Source: an uncultured Clostridia bacterium (GTDB taxonomy: Bacteria > Bacillota > Clostridia > Christensenellales > UBA1242). Taken from it: a stretch of 5,625 bases of DNA. Each line of letters opens with the position of its first letter. Position 1 is the stretch's first letter. Of this stretch, positions 5,420 through 5,625 are shown piece by piece. The stretch lies in contig CAKVNA010000061.1 in NCBI GenBank assembly GCA_934776915.1, positions 1-5,625 on the forward strand. The letters are read 5' to 3'. Under the pieces are notes generated by a model, which was not told where the DNA came from, ran no database searches, and was given only the letters and a program-made list of their open reading frames with translations. Position numbers and translations under genes: made by a program.

Positions 5420-5625
5420 CCCCCCCCCGTTGTGGATAACTCGCCGCCATTTGGGTCGAATGTCACTGTATAACTAGGGACTGTGTATTTTACTGATATG
5501 CTTGAATTTGCTTGTTGGTGCGTTGCACCATAAATTAAAACTCCGAGGATTGCCATAATGAGTGTATATAGAACGCAAATTGTTATCTTGTTTTGCTTAT
5601 GATAAAATCTATTCAGCCATAACAC
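5404..5625 (-). CDS. Surface protein, N-terminal part: membrane segment and start of InlB B-repeat, ends at the frameshift
   Basis: The frame enters from the right window edge; GTG at 5625 could be a start, but the true start may lie outside. Visible residues 1-13 are basic (NRFYHKQNK). Residues about 14-34 form a hydrophobic helix (ITICVLYTLIMAILGVLIYG) that serves as signal anchor or signal peptide, and a Ser/Val linker follows. Residues 52-66 (YTVTFDPNGGELSTT) are the opening strand of an InlB B-repeat. The frame then crosses ten G and ends as GGG-YPLR-stop, while the rest of the repeat is found in the -1 frame. As written the gene makes only a 73-residue membrane stub. It and the 4403-5419 piece are best treated as one interrupted gene: broken, phase-variable, or affected by a homopolymer sequencing error. 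Confidence 0.7.
   Translation of the reverse strand: MLWLNRFYHKQNKITICVLYTLIMAILGVLIYGATHQQANSSISVKYTVPSYTVTFDPNGGELSTTGGGYPLR
5419..5428. repeat. Ten-base C/G homopolymer at the frameshift of the surface gene
   Basis: Ten consecutive C on the plus strand are ten G in the coding direction, within the InlB repeat. With ten G the protein stops after GGGYPLR; with 8 or 11 G the frame continues GG(G)-VSSKIVKLGDTYGDLP into the complete repeat. A run this long is rare in an AT-rich genome. It is typical of slipped-strand contingency loci and is also a classic site of sequencing length errors. Confidence 0.85.

Overview
The window reads as an AT-rich Bacillota (Firmicutes) genome, most like an uncultured gut Clostridia member. 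The pointers are a clostridial-type Y-family polymerase followed by a YolD-like start, an AbrB-type regulator leading an ABC-2 export operon, good AGGAGG-type ribosome sites, and a surface protein with an InlB B-repeat. TGA acts as a stop and Trp is TGG, so the code is standard for bacteria. No rRNA, tRNA, CRISPR array or complete mobile element was seen.

Layout from left to right. Bases 1-330 (minus) hold the start of a lipoprotein with a FIVAR-like domain. It runs off the window and is much more AT-rich than the rest. It is joined in frame, exactly at its own ATG, to the first 32 codons of a YolD-like gene (331-426). That gene sits directly behind a complete Y-family lesion-bypass DNA polymerase (428-1699, minus). 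The join looks like a chimeric contig or a recombination junction rather than one natural gene. A 373-base intergenic region (1700-2072) carries the divergent control regions of the polymerase (with a LexA-box-like palindrome) and of a plus-strand operon (with a clear sigma-A promoter). It also holds two copies of a GTAAGA-N3-GTAAGA motif in opposite orientation.

The plus-strand operon is AbrB-like regulator (2073-2288), ABC ATPase (2281-2991) and ABC-2 permease (2991-3731). The three are overlapped and translationally coupled, and together encode a small regulated exporter. A bidirectional terminator (about 3747-3780) separates it from a convergent rnhA (RNase HI, 3778-4269, minus), which appears to have a promoter giving a leaderless mRNA.

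The right end (4403-5625, minus) is one surface-protein gene split by a frameshift at a run of ten G (plus-strand C at 5419-5428). It has an N-terminal membrane or signal segment, an InlB B-repeat, and two beta-rich jelly-roll-like domains. One of these is inserted inside the InlB repeat. A -1 shift, or a tract of 8 or 11 G, restores the full reading frame, so this is a candidate phase-variable locus or a homopolymer sequencing error.
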